Source of the DNA: Ceratorhiza oryzae-sativae
Lineage: Eukaryota; Basidiomycota; Agaricomycetes; Cantharellales; Ceratobasidiaceae
Length of the DNA: 64,000 bases
Reading direction: 5' to 3'
NCBI GenBank assembly: GCA_030998015.1
Contig: JARWMV010000006.1
Coordinates: 394,662-458,661, forward strand
This document shows, one piece after another, positions 45,437 to 57,150 of this stretch. The stretch's first letter is position 1. Every line of letters begins with the position of its first letter. Position numbers and translations under genes: made by a program. The notes under the pieces are model-generated. The model made no database searches and had not been told where the DNA came from. It was given only the letters and a program-made list of their open reading frames with translations.

Positions 45437-46108
45437 ATGACTACCTCTGACCGATTATCCGTCGACATGCGAGCCTATGGTAAACAACTATACCACAACA
45501 GGCACAGTCTGAGCGGAACGGCAAAGGCGCTCGCCAACGCTAGCAAAGATGATGCTCGAGGTTCATCCAAACCTTCGCACTCCTCGTACAGCGGGTCACA
45601 ACCCCCACCCCACTCAGTCGAATACGATCAAACACCATACGAGCCACTGGTATACAACCAATCCCCGTACAGCTACCATCCGCATTCAACCCCTCCGTTC
45701 AACGGCGGAGTTGCAGGGTTCGTCCATCCCAGAGGACCATCCTTTGACACCCATGGGGGACAGAGCGGCCTAGGACCTGCGTACGAGCCCTACAACCCAT
45801 ACACCGGCTCCCATAGTGGACCGTTCCCTATGATGCATAACCAGGACCCGAGTCATGCGCACAGTAGAGGAAGCAAAAAGAAGAGTAAATGGGGGAAACT
45901 GTTCGGCAAGTCAGGGGAGGCGTTTGGCGAGTTATTGGGTAGCCTGGGCGAGGCAGGAAGTCAAGGACATGGGCACGGGCATGGTCATAGTGGGGGAGGA
46001 CATGGCGACGGGGCAGGGGGGCACAGTGATGGAGGAGGGGGATGGGGTGACGGCGGAGGGTCCAGTGGAGGGGGAGGCGATGGCGGCGGCGGAGCGGCAG
46101 CGCGATGA
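45437..46108 (+). CDS. Tyr/Pro- and Gly/His-rich low-complexity protein
   Basis: About 223 residues from MTTSDRLSVDMRAYG. A helical start (GTAKALANASKDD) is followed by a Ser/Pro/Tyr-rich middle with repeated YxPYxxxxY-like units (YDQTPYEPLVYNQSPYSY). Then come a basic KKKSKWGKLFGKSGEAFGELLG helix and a tail rich in Gly and His (GHGHGHGHSGGGHGDGAGG). A second in-frame ATG upstream (45350) is less likely because the TATA box lies between them. No signal peptide is present. Low-complexity tails of this sort can self-associate. Function is unknown; compare the Gly-rich protein at 49935. Confidence 0.6.
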   Translation: MTTSDRLSVDMRAYGKQLYHNRHSLSGTAKALANASKDDARGSSKPSHSSYSGSQPPPHSVEYDQTPYEPLVYNQSPYSYHPHSTPPFNGGVAGFVHPRGPSFDTHGGQSGLGPAYEPYNPYTGSHSGPFPMMHNQDPSHAHSRGSKKKSKWGKLFGKSGEAFGELLGSLGEAGSQGHGHGHGHSGGGHGDGAGGHSDGGGGWGDGGGSSGGGGDGGGGAAAR

Positions 46109-46804
46109 ATACGATTTGGTGAGCCCCTAATCGACCCGATTGTACTCTGGTTAATTGAATCGACGGTTGGGGAAGCATTCCATCTTTGAAGCCTGATTAG
46201 ATACCCTGTTGATTCTGTACGTTCTTTCCCTCTAATCAATTGCACGATTAAAAATCGGTTATCACCCGCAAGGTATTGAAGTATCAAGCACCAAGGACCG
46301 TCGTTCAAGCTTCACGATTTCGCACTGGTGGACGGCCCAGTGCCATGGGATTTATTTAGCGATATGTGACATTCAGGATAACTAGGTTTTGGCTCGTGGC
46401 CGAACAATATGGTGTACGGCGACCGGGTCAGGGACCATCGGTTGGTTATCCTCGGCCAAAAATCGGTTTGTTAATTAGAGCTAGTTGAAGCACTACGTCT
46501 GACCAAGCCAGATGAGCACCGGTCACACGTGGAATGCTCGTTCAGCTGAGCCAGAACCAGGTCTTTAACCAGCAAATCGGCTTTCAGACGAGCACAAGTG
46601 GCTGCAAGTGGCTCGTTAGTGGCAAATGTGCAGCAGGGAGGAAAAGGGACGGGTAAATGCACGGCCAACTTGAAATTGGGTTTACGCTTGATAAAGAGTT
46701 AATAATGGGATATCGATAATAATACACTAAAAATACAGAGGTTTATCTATGGCTGTCCAGGTCTACGCACAAATGTCCACATGTCTAGAGTTTTATTTTA
46801 ATTC
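46109..46804. other. Intergenic region, nothing recognised
   Basis: Short frames only. A block near 46730-46800 (AAAAATACAGAGGTTTATCTAT) resembles 56932-56953 beside the second copy of the orphan family, so it belongs to the duplicated unit's 3' flank. Confidence 0.5.
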
Positions 46805-47689
46805 TTACTTTTTTGATAGATTTGCGCCATTAAGTTCATATATGATGCTACTCTTCGTACCCTCCGCAAGCAACTCAGCCGAGTTCATCCAGCTCGGTGT
46901 GATTGCCTTGGCATCGCGCCGGCTGGTCACCTGAGCATCGCGATTCGGTCTCATAGCAATCGATCTCCTCATCAGCAGCGCAGATACCTCCTCCTTCACA
47001 TCTCCTGGACTCTTCAGCCACTCTTTCGTGACTTCTCCTCGAATCAGCGCATTCAGAACATGCGTCGCACCATCCAGTGTCGCCATCACCTCCACTCTGC
47101 TGTTCATGTGCCTCGAAATCATAGGACTAGGACACGGAGCTACCGTCGCCTCGTACTCGTGACCCAGAGAGATATGCGCAGCCATCGGACGAAGTGCCAC
47201 GTTGATTGACGCGTCGCGGCCAGACAGTCTGATGGGTCGAGCCAGCCGCCGTTGAGCAAGAGGCAGCTGGGACGAGCCAGGTGCGAATGTGCGAACAACT
47301 CGGTCGTATGACGTCCGAATCACCGATTTCCGGGCCTCGGACATGTAGAGCAGCGATGGAGGCAGACGTCTCATGGGTTTAGTCTGTTGCAAGCTATCAG
47401 CCTCCAAGACGAGGAGCTAGCCAAAGCCATCAGCGTGAGTCTAGCATATAATGGGCAGTATATCGCACCTCTGTATCTGTCATCCCATGGCTGTACATGT
47501 CCAGTATATCGCCATCGATCAGCTTGTAGAACAGCGCACGGACGGCGCGCTCCTGTCCAAAGGCGACAGCGACCATGTCAGCAATCGGCTCCTAGTAATG
47601 ACTGTCAGCATATGTCTCGACCGAGTAGGAGTACAACTGACGATGGAAATGGCGAGTGTGCGCAAGATGGAGGCAGCGATGGAAGACAT
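46805..47689 (-). CDS. Orphan duplicated-family protein, copy 1
   Basis: Three exons. MSSIAASILRTLAISI is followed by a GTCAGT...ACTAG intron. Exon 2 is EPIADMVAVAFGQERAVRAL...MYSHGMTDTE, then a GTGCGA...GCTAG intron. Exon 3 is LLVLEADSLQQTKPMRRLPP... to ...NGANLSKK. About 260 residues. I do not recognise a domain. The middle of exon 3 alternates hydrophobic and polar residues (ASINVALRPMAAHISLGHEYEATV, VEVMATLDGATHVLNALI), suggesting a compact alpha/beta fold. Copies at 57151 and 61742 are nearly identical up to about residue 215. Here the C-terminal tail differs from copy 3 (RDAQVTSRRDAKAITPSW). The first exon could be a short hydrophobic leader. The upstream 290 bp is duplicated with the gene. 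Confidence 0.7.
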
Positions 47690-47976
47690 GATGTCAAGAA
47701 CCGATGGATGGCTGTCGAATGACTGAGGAAGGTGGAGGAGAGGAATGTGGTGTGAGTCTCAGACGGCCGGGATATATATACTATTCTAATATCGTATCAT
47801 GATGTATCAACAGAATAACAAACAGATGAATGGTGGGGTTGGTGTGAAGGAGATAGACCAGAAATGAATGTGGCAAAGTCACGTGAGGGAAGGAGTGTGG
47901 CCACGAAACCAGATGGATGTCACATGATTGGAGAGATTGCATCTGTTTGTCGGATACTGAACAAAAGACCATATGT
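47690..47976 (-). promoter_or_regulatory. Duplicated promoter of orphan family, copy 1
   Basis: It shares with 57901-58193 and 61438-61741 a TATATATA box (about 47773-47780), a TCACGTGA E-box-like palindrome (about 47880-47887) and a second TCACATGA near 47927. The common segment ends at GAACAAAAGACCAT. Confidence 0.6.
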
Positions 47977-49934
47977 ATTGCGATGAATTGAGTGGGAAAG
48001 AGCGTAGCTGATATTTAGGTCAAGAAGTAGCGATTATCAGAGTAGAACGTGCTTCCCGCGAACGTCAATTGAACACCATCCAGGAATATTCATTGTGAGC
48101 TGAACGGGCTTTGGAACCTCCGGATATACGGAATAGAATTCCAGAACAGCATATGGTTTGCTTGGCATTGCGGGAGGGATCGGGGGACCATCAAATTATG
48201 TGGCGGCATATATTCATAGCCGGGCATGTATCTGTGCATGGGTAGCCGGTATAAAGCGAGACTCGGACAACTCCAATCGTAGAATGCCTTATCGGGATCC
48301 GTCCTTCTGTATACACGCAACGTCATTCTGACGCATACAGCCCGGCATGGTGAAATATGCCGTTGATCTATCCCCTTCATATACGCGGTTTCTTGTATCT
48401 CGCGGTTTCTATCATTCTAGTAATATTGTACTTCATCCCGAGGTAAACCGAGTAACGGGTAGTGCATATCAAGACATTATTTGTGCAATGAGCCTCACTT
48501 GGGCCAGGCAAACGTCACCCAATATTTAGAGCCAAATGCATTTTGGATCATCGGCCTGGCTCAGCGTTCTGAGGATATAATAACAGCGGCGTCGATCTGC
48601 ATGTGTCTTGTCGGCCGGGTGCCTTTGGACTCGGAAGAATGCTTCATCCTTCCCTATGAGACTGAAGCGAAGGCTGAGGTTTATGTTGGTGTCTGGATTT
48701 TCCTAGGGCTTAACCTGTATGGTTTCGAGCGGATCACAGCATAGTCCTACCCATCGCATTGGATTAGTTTATATTTTACTAGTGGTCGTATGAGGCCTTG
48801 ACATCGGAGCCTATATGTACCCATGAGATTGTCATGGGTATAAAGTGCTACCACTTCGAGCAGCGAAAATCTGCTCTGGATGCCAGTGGGACACAGACTA
48901 TAGCGCGACCCTACACCTGTACCTGTTGAACTAAGAACAGGCTACTGTACGCGAAGGCTGTCCAACCGATGCTCCACGGCCATGCCTTCTTCATCGAAAG
49001 TAGTCTGAGCGCTCCAGAATCGCCGGTATCAATTCAGGTTAGCACAGCTACTCCGACCAGCGAAATGCATCATGATGGGGTGCCTAAAATAGAACTCAAG
49101 GAGTCTTACGAAACCAGCGCCCCTCCAAGGACACTTATGTGAAAATTACCTCATGCGTACACTCATCATTGTTCTATTTTGATTAGGAAGGCTCCGGTTT
49201 TCCCCGTCTCAGTGGGCATGCGAAGCATCATCTGAAACGTCACCTATACTAATTGGCGTCAGTGCGTGGCTTATTAGGCCAGATGCCTGACAGTCCCATG
49301 GTGTTTGTACGCTAATGCAATCCAATCGAGGTCTCCGATTCGGCGCGGTTAGGTAGGTTCGATTATTCTGAAACTCGGAGCTGGTAGCAGATCATCCCTT
49401 TCTATAAGGGGTTTCCGAATATTACGCACAATCGCTAAACTAAAGTTATTCTGCTAGAGCCCCCTATATCATCGTGGACCTCTTGGACATCGGGGGAATA
49501 GCCCTGATTAGCCCCATCGCCCTGGGTGAATTACGATCGATTGCGGTGCGCCTCCAAGGCACTGAGAGCACATGACTCACGTGCTCCGATTGGGCGATGC
49601 ACAGCTTTGGGTCGAGTTGACTTTAAAGCACATCAGACCTGTATCCCGCACCCTGTATCATTTAAATTAACTCGGCACGAACGTGTATGCGCGAATCTGT
49701 TTCAGCATAGAGTGAATCAATATTGATAGCTAGTGCTGTGTGGTTAGTAGCATCGCCTCCTTCACTGGATGTTTGGATCTGTCGATCCGGAGCTGGTTCG
49801 CGGCTGGTATAAAGCCATATACTCCTCAAGATGCTGCCCTCACTCAACTCTCCTAGCCGCGCCTCCAGTTGGTAAGCACATTCACTTCGCCGAATTGACC
49901 CTAGATTTCGAAGCCTGATTTCGAATTAGTGAAC
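47977..49934. other. Intergenic region, no assigned gene
   Basis: Open frames at 48347-48529 and 48481-48744 overlap in different phases and contain plausible protein (YLEPNAFWIIGLAQRSEDI). They could be remnants of one exon, but no start, splice chain or family is clear. The rest has nothing I recognise. A TATAAA at 49808-49813 precedes the MGC gene. Confidence 0.4.
49808..49813 (+). promoter_or_regulatory. TATA box of the MGC Gly-rich gene
   Basis: TATAAA in GGTATAAAGCC lies about 125 bp before the ATG at 49935. The spacing allows a leader, perhaps with a short intron beginning GTAAGC near 49872. Confidence 0.4.
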
Positions 49935-50483
49935 ATGGGCTGCCAGTCCAGCAAACTCTTCGACGAACATGGCGAGAAGCAGCGAACACATGGCGGCAAA
50001 CCACGAAATAGCCAACCTGGAGAGAAAAGGCGCACTTCTAATGCCAAGCCACAGGGTGGGAGACCTAAGGCAAATAGCGGGAGTCCCAAGGCAAAGAACG
50101 GGAATCCCAAGGCAAAGGGCGGGAATCCCAAGGCAAAGAGCGGGAATCCCAAGACGAAGGGCGGGTCCACCAACCAAGACATCAACACAATAATGTATAT
50201 GAATCAAGCTACAACGACATTGAGTAATTCCGACTCCTGCGACAACGATCAACATCGTAATGCACACCACGCCGGAACCGTTGGGACCTCTGGTGGGGAC
50301 ACAAGTGGCGGGGGAAGTGGGCATGATTACAGTAGTAGAGGGGGTAACTATAGTGGATGGGGCGGTGATAGCGGAGGAGGCTCTAGTGGAGGAGGTTACA
50401 GTGGAGGAGGAGGAGGGGGCTATAGTGGAGGGGGTGACTACAGTAGTGGCGGAGGTGGAGGTGATACCAGCGCAAGCTACTGA
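49935..50483 (+). CDS. Gly-rich protein with dual-acylation-type N-terminus and 7-residue repeats
   Basis: About 182 residues starting MGCQSSKLF. Gly2, Cys3 and Ser6 fit N-myristoylation plus palmitoylation, so membrane attachment is likely. A Lys-rich segment contains (S/N)PKAK(N/G/S)G repeats encoded by a 21-bp minisatellite. A short ordered-looking stretch (NQDINTIMYMNQATTTLSN) follows. The C-terminal 70 residues are Gly/Ser/Tyr repeats (GGGYSGGGGGGYSGGGDY). No family is recognised. The Gly-rich end recalls the protein at 45437, though the N-termini differ. The single exon is clean. Function is unknown; a membrane-tethered, self-associating protein is only a guess. Confidence 0.62.
   Translation: MGCQSSKLFDEHGEKQRTHGGKPRNSQPGEKRRTSNAKPQGGRPKANSGSPKAKNGNPKAKGGNPKAKSGNPKTKGGSTNQDINTIMYMNQATTTLSNSDSCDNDQHRNAHHAGTVGTSGGDTSGGGSGHDYSSRGGNYSGWGGDSGGGSSGGGYSGGGGGGYSGGGDYSSGGGGGDTSASY
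50083..50166 (+). repeat. 21-bp minisatellite, four units
   Basis: Tandem GGGAATCCCAAGGCAAAG-type units (GGGAGTCCC in the first, AAGACGAAG in the last) code for a seven-residue repeat, G-(S/N)-P-K-(A/T)-K-x. Since 21 is a multiple of three, unit gain or loss keeps the frame. Confidence 0.8.
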
Positions 50484-50888
50484 AACAGGCGATGCTCTCT
50501 TAATATTTCAACGTAATCATGTATGTGGTAATTTCAGCAATCCTGAAAATCAGACTCTTCAACTGCTGCCCCCTTAGTTCGGCATACAACCAGATGTACT
50601 GGATAGACTAAACAAATAGACACTCAGCTCCGAAAACAGAAGTTTGAATCGAAATCTGAATTGAACTTTATTGTCATATAGTCAATTTATTTGAGGCACA
50701 AAGGTGGTGGGCGCAAGCCAGAGTGAATGCGCTGGGCATATATCTGGTCATTCCGACGCCGGGACGAACTTGCCGAGTAGGGGAATAATCAAAGTTCATC
50801 AGATAATGCAAACTTTCCCCTTTATAATAGGTCAGAAAGCTTGCATCGATGCCTCGTACCTCCCAACTTGCTATAGAGATAGCTTACC
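50484..50888. other. Intergenic region, nothing recognised
   Basis: About 400 bp between two plus-strand genes, with no repeat or coding signal that I can see. Confidence 0.5.
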
Positions 50889-51664
50889 ATGTCTGCCGGA
50901 AATACACCTGCTGTAACCAGAGTTCGAGTATTTCAAGAGATGAAAGACGAAGATGAGCCGATTTATGTTCGGGTGCGGGATCCTGAATTCAACAATCCTC
51001 GAGGGAACATTTGCGTGCGGGTATGAATGTTCAATAAATGCTAATATGGACAACATTCTAACATGATGAATAGGTCGATGACCACGAATTTATAATACAT
51101 AGTATTAAGCTGGAAGAATTTAATGCGATCCTTGAACTGCTGCCGCTGAACCCGACCACATCAACAATCGTTGAACTCTATGGAGAGGTTGAGGATATAC
51201 GGCGGGGTTTGAGAGTTTTATATACTACGTAAGTTGTTCCTGAAAGAGCGGTTTTGGATGGCTCAAGTTGGATGTGATTTTTCAGCCGCAGCACCCCCGA
51301 GGACAGAGCTCTGGACCTACCAACCTGGCGGTCTGCTCTATGGATGGCAACAGAGTATGACAGCCCTGATCTTCGGGTGCGCTGCATCCACGGTCTTGAA
51401 GGGTTGGGGTGTTTATCGGTTGATGAATATCTTTGGTTTGCCAGAGCATTCGAGATCCCGGAATGGACTCAAAAGGCGGTAGATTTGCTCTCAGAGCGAG
51501 AGGACCCCATCGCTGTTGATGACATTATTACACTCGGTGCCAAGCTTGCAGCTGAAGTCACGGCACGCAGGGAGCAACGTTTAAGGGGGTTATTGGAAGA
51601 GCAGGTTCGGCTCAAGGCAGCCGAAGAACAGCGACCTAGGAAACGAGTGAGGCGTTTGAACTAG
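50889..51664 (+). CDS. BTB/POZ-like protein
   Basis: Three exons. The first is MSAGNTPAVTRVRVFQEMKDED...GNICVR, ending at GTATGA. The second is VDDHEFIIHSIKLEEFNAILELLPLNP...EDIRRGLRVLYT, ending at GTAAGT. The third is RSTPEDRALDLPTWRSALWMATEYDSPDLRVRCI...RPRKRVRRLN. The layout is that of a large agaricomycete group of BTB-like proteins: a short core with an F-x(2)-H-type strand and hydrophobic helix, then a WxxALxMATEY-type helix and a helical tail. The tail is rich in Glu/Arg (AAEVTARREQRLRGLLEEQVRLKAAEEQ, a likely coiled coil) with a basic end. BTB domains mediate dimerisation, often in Cul3 ubiquitin ligases. The core is shorter than a classical BTB, so confidence in the domain is moderate. 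Confidence 0.65.
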
Positions 51665-51955
51665 CGCTATTCGCAGCGATAGTGGATCCAGTTTAAACTC
51701 TACCGGTCCAAATATCAGATTTGTTTTATCCAAAAATTCGTTCATAACATAGAGTGGTATAACAAAAATCAACAAAGAACATAGAGCGCGCCATACATCA
51801 GACCAAGTTACAAACAATACAATCGTGCAGCGTGGACAAAAGGCTACGTATTAACGAACATCCTCCAAACCCAATGTACAAAACATCTTACACACACGCG
51901 CAAACGCACACATACATACCCAAAAAATCAAACACACCGTCTAAATAAAGCAAAT

Positions 51956-54900
51956 CTACGAGAGGAGCCCCCTTAATCCGTCTACAATACCGCGAATCGG
52001 GGGGCGAGCAGCCGGATTTGCGTTCCAGCATGCTTCCAACAGGTACCAGACCTGGTCAGAGCGCGATTTGCTTTGGAGAAGGACAGAGGGGCGAGGGGGA
52101 TGGCGGCCTTTGGTTGCGACTTCCAGAATGACGCTGGCGTCCGAGTGACCAGCAAACGGCGCAAGGCCCGACCAAATCTACACCAATTTTGAGCGCGATA
52201 GACAAAAGGCGGAGTCAGACGTACCTCGAGCGCCGTACAGGCAAACGCATATATATCGCTCTGCATCGTCCTGATGCCAGGGAATTTAGTCACGTGGTTC
52301 AAGTGATGATGTAGTTCTAAAACCCCCAAGATAAATGTCATATGTACATGGATGTTCGATAAAGAAAACGCACCAGGAGCCATCCAACGCGCATCCGCCC
52401 ACTGGAGGCCCCACTGCGGGAATCCGAGTTCTTGGTTCCTCTCGATCGCGGTCATCACACCATACCCAGTCACTATCGGTTCTCAGTTTCGCGCTTCACG
52501 TGAAAGAGACTACCCATGCTCACCAAGGACCCGTCCATCATCCGAAATCAACAGATTAATCCCCCTAAAGTCCCCGTGTACCACTAGATTAATCAACCGA
52601 TTAACTCCCGATTCGATTTCATATTCGAACAGACACTCACATTTTGCATCATCGTGAAGATACCTCAATCCCTCTGCTGCCTCAAGCACCAATCTGGACC
52701 GGTCAGCTCCAGGGTTGGCCATCAAGTGCTGAATAACCGTTCCGTTTTGAACATAGGGCATAACTAGTCCAAACGCCCCGTGGCGGGGCATGACAACGCT
52801 AATGAAGGGGTGGATATGCGGGTGGAAGAGTGTACGCCAGACATCGATGTCTTTTTTGAGTCTCTGTGGGAAAGGCGTTAGCGTGGGTGTTCTGTCAAGC
52901 AAAGTTTAAGCCTACCCTTCGAATTTTACTTGGTGACTCGGCAGCCCTCAAGCATCGTACAATGACCGGCTTGATACCAAGCCACATCGCATGGCTAATC
53001 CCCGTATAGTAAGCACCACGTCCTCCTCTTACACGAATGGCACTTACTGGGAAAAGCTCACGGCATCCTGCGAAAGCGCCGTGCGAGCCATCCTCGAGAT
53101 CTCGTTGGTGATATCCCGCTCGGCCGGATAATGTCCCGTCATCTCGTACAAATAAACCAACGCCTCTTTGAGCTGCTGGGCCTCTGGATGGCCAGTCGTG
53201 ATCTCTTTCCTCAACAGCTGCATGAACCCGTCAACCTCGTCAAAACTCCTGTGGGCCATATCTTCCAGCCCCTGCGGATCGTTCAAAACCTCAATCGGAT
53301 CCATTCTCCGCCCAAGGGCCATCCCAGATGCAGCCAGATTCGCGGCTGATCCATTCATCTGACCGGGGATGGAATACCCAGGCGCGGGCGAGTGGTTCCT
53401 GCTCGTGCTCTCGTTCACCGAGCTTTCGGCCATGGCCCGATGCGGATTGACGTACGGCCCGGCAGCCAGCGGCGTAGCGAGATTCACCGTAGATCCCCCA
53501 GCCGTCGAGGGTGTGATACCGCTCAATGTTGAATTCGAGCGGGCGGGCGTATTCGGAATTGTATAGGCCCGCTCAGACGCGCTTTCCGACCCAGCATATC
53601 TCCCATCCCTCTCTCTCTCAGATCTCGTTCGCATGTTGGGATTGGCATACATGGGCTGCATAGGCGGATCACTCAAATCGCGGGGTGGGATAGGATCAAT
53701 AGGCGAGGGTGAAACACCGTTGTAAATCTACCCGGTCCGGTTATGCCAAAAGATAGGGGCGCCATGACGAAATGGTCTTACCTCAAACTGCTGACTCCTC
53801 GCAAACTCGATGAGCTGGATACTCATTTGCTGTACATAATCCCCAACGCGAGCCGCACTCTCCCCACGTTGGATCTGGCTCAGTTGAACGAGGATCGAGC
53901 GAATGACGCTGAAATCGGTGGCGGAGGATTAACGTTCGTATCATTCCCGATTTGATTGGCGTAAGGGAAAAAGATGGAGATAAAGCCGAAATTAGCAAGT
54001 GTCAGAAAAAAAGTCTAAAACGTCGACGTACCCTTCTCCGAGGGAATGAACGCTTCCGGGAGGGGGTGGCCAGACGAGTTCGTCATGGGAGATAAGGAAT
54101 TTCAGAAGTTCTTTGACCTGTAATCGCACCATCTTGCACAAATCCTGGGCATTCGATCTTCAGTAAAGTTGGCAAGTGAAAATCATGTATCAGACGTACC
54201 GCATTTTCTCCGAGCGCGTCGCACGCGGCATCCACATCTTCGACCAGGCAAAGCAGCGAGTCCTCATTCAACATTGCCTCATCCTCCCCTTCCATTCCAG
54301 GTGTCATACCCATGCCGTCGCGACCCACAATTTCCACGCTTCGGTCTAATTCCAAGTCGGTGTCAATCCAATGACACAGCGGGCTCAAAGCCGACTTACT
54401 TGATTCTCGATGTGCCATACCCGGTCTCGCAAATTCTCCAGCCTTTGCATAGCCATATGGGTTCCCCTGTGCTTCTTCATAACCATAAGCGCCCCCTCCC
54501 GGTGTAGACGGCGTGTGGTATCCTCCCGGGGCAACGAAACCGCCGAGACCCGGCTGTGCCCGACCATCGAACCCCCCAAACCCGGGCAGCTCCTTGGGAC
54601 CTGCGCCAAAGTGTTCTGCTCTCTCCGGGAACTGTTCCGAATACAACAAAAATACGTCGCGAAGGTGTGCGTGGGCAGATGCAAGAGCCATATGAGGAAA
54701 GTCGGGATCTGATGTACCTATGGTCACACGCGAATATGTAAATTTCCGGAAAATTCGGTTGCGTGACGACGAACCGTTCAGAGTTGGCAACGAGGTATAG
54801 ACTGAGCTTGGAGTAGAGATTGTCGCGGCTGTTAGGGCAGGCGTGGTCGGAACGGTCGATGCAGCCATCGAAATGGTGGTACCTGGGGCTGAGGGGAACG

Positions 54901-55801
54901 GGAAGGCTGTCGAAGGATGTGGCGCCGACGCGTGCTCGTGTAGATCGAACCGTGCGGCTATTGCACGCGGGTATAGCTTTGTTATAAGCTAAAATATAGA
55001 TCAAATGCAGGAATGAAGTAAAGTGGGTGAGAAAGCCTGTCACGGCATGATCCCGTCCTGATCTCGGTCGATACTCACCCAGACATCCTCAGCGCGTGTT
55101 GTGATGAGCGCTTCCCTCAAGCGTGTTGCTGCGTTATTTGCTGTGTATATATCGCGCCATACGTGCTCGTATGGGGGAGGCGGGATCTAGTTCACAGTCC
55201 GCAATTTGCAAACAAATTTCGTTAGCACGCGTGGGAGTCGTAGCGGATGGACAGACTTACGACAAGTGGGCGCGAATTAAACTCGTACTCGGGCTCGTCG
55301 ACGGGCGTATAGTATCTGCCGGCATCATCCAGGGGTTAGATCCTGAAAAGGAAGGGGCAAGGGCATGCTCACATTTCCGACTCGTCGATGACGGCGGGCG
55401 TCGTTGGCTGCGGTTGTGTTAGCGACGGAGACTGCGACGGCGGGGTACTCACCATAGGACGGGCGGCGAGCAGCCCAGGACGGACGTGCGGCAGAGGTCA
55501 TGGCGGTGGGTGTGTCGAACAGGCTCGGTCTGCACGTGCCCGTTAGCAATCAGGTGCAATCCAATTTAACCACTCACTGATCGCTGTAGTCAGCCCCAGG
55601 ATCAACAGGCGACAGCGGTGTCGGCGGTATGAACCGAATCGACGGCCGAGACGGGTCGTCAAAGTGCACGCGCCGTCGTCCTGGTGTGCTCGGCGACTGG
55701 ATCGAAGGCGACGTCGGCGATCCGACACCGGGCGTTCCTGTAGACAATGAGCTCGGTCGCCGTAGCGCGCCGCTCGACTCACGGGGCGACGGGTACGACA
55801 T
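51956..55801 (-). CDS. Large protein with C-terminal TKL-type pseudokinase domain
   Basis: The start MSYPSPRESSGALRRPSSLS opens a Ser/Pro-rich disordered region. A later conserved-looking part contains FPHMALASAHAHLRDVFLLYSEQFPERAEHF, then LLCLVEDVDAACDALGE and a Gly/Pro stretch. Next come VGDYVQQMSIQLIEFARSQQFE and HPEAQQLKEALVYLYEMTGHYPAERDI. The kinase-like domain follows: IKPVIVRCLRAAESPSKI where VAIK is expected (Lys to Arg), HPHIHPFISVV and GLVMPYVQNGTVIQHL. It continues with VHGDFRGINLLISDDG (catalytic Asp and Asn kept), then VTGYGVM where TDFG is expected, and RWMAPG. It ends LLEACWNANPAARPPIRGIVDGL. The beta3 Lys and the DFG Asp are both lost, so catalysis is unlikely. About 14 introns; some central boundaries are uncertain. 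Confidence 0.75.
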
Positions 55802-57150
55802 GGTTGATGGCGGTGGCGAAGGCGAAGGCGAAGGCGTACTCGAGTCACTGCCTTTGTGCTCTCCTGGCGACGACGGCGGGCAGGCTATGTCTTGTTGTGG
55901 TAGTCTGGTCCCGGCTCACTGGGCTCGGTCTTTGCCACATGCCCGGGCGGCTAATTGGGCGCCTACCGCTCTGCAAGGTTCGACTGCCCAGACCGCGACG
56001 AGAGCCAGCTCGGCAAGTTGCAATAATCCGGCTTCCGATCGAGGATGCGTGGTCAGCGGTGTTATACTCAAATGCGCGTACTGCCTTGACAGGTTCCCTC
56101 CTCACGGTCTGCCGGACTCCCACCTCCCCCGCTTGCTTTTCAATAAAAGCTAGTTGAGCAAGTTGCCGTGAGCACAAATGCCTGGCTAGCTCCACTATCT
56201 TAGCCTGAACCAAGGCTGTTGGCGCGTAGCTGCCCATATCTACCGGATTCGAATTGGACGGTAGGCCGCCATATCGCCATCTCGGTGTGAAGCACCAAAA
56301 GTTTGGAGGTGGCTAGCAAAATATGTTTCGAGTAGACTATGACCTAGGAGATGGCGAGGTTGGCATATCCTAACCAATTCAGTTCAGGCTGTTGGTGGTT
56401 ATGTTGATCGAGAGTATCATTGACGCCCAGCGTTGGGCCAGGCGACCTACTCTGATATCGCCGGTAGGCGTGAGAAAAATCCTTATAGCGGCACGTCGTC
56501 TGGACGCAGCCATAAAATGGGATCTTAACGGCAACAGCGACTAACTGCTTAGGGACTTGGAACCTCACAATACGAATAATTATATGCCCGAACAGTAATG
56601 GGGCTGATGTCGTGGATGTTAGTACGCAAGTTGCTTACTTTCCGAATTGTTACTCTGGAGGATTGTCTGGTGTGCTACGTCCTAACCTACTTCATTTTTA
56701 CTGAACGCATTGGTATATTTTCAGCGGCGCTTGCAATGTCGGGCACTCCAGGTCTTCCGAAGTATCGGTTCGTCATGTGAGGCAACAGGAGGCTGGTGGC
56801 TGGTGGCTACGAAAAATCTCAGACGGAATGTGACCTACAGACGCCTGATAAAGTTGCACGTGGATGTCCGAGTAATTCGCATGGCTCCTCGCTGAATATT
56901 TTGTAAGGATAGTTCGTTGATAAAAATGATAAAAATACAAAGGTTTATCTATTCGTGTGGATGTCCACATTCCAATATTCACACGTCTACGATTTTTAAC
57001 TGAGTCTAGATTTCATGGGCAGATCACTCCTTTTGGCAGCCGCGTCGTGCCACCGGTACCCTGCACAAACCATTCGATTCCGCAAATGCCCCCGAGTTCA
57101 TCCAGCTCGGCGTGATTGCCTTGGCATCGCGCCGGCTGATCACCTGAGCA
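55802..57150. other. Intergenic region, nothing recognised
   Basis: Left part: upstream region of the pseudokinase gene, GC-rich, with long open frames on the opposite strand that look like chance. Right part (from about 56930): the 3' flank shared with the orphan family's copy 1 (AGGTTTATCTAT, TGTCCACA blocks). Confidence 0.45.
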
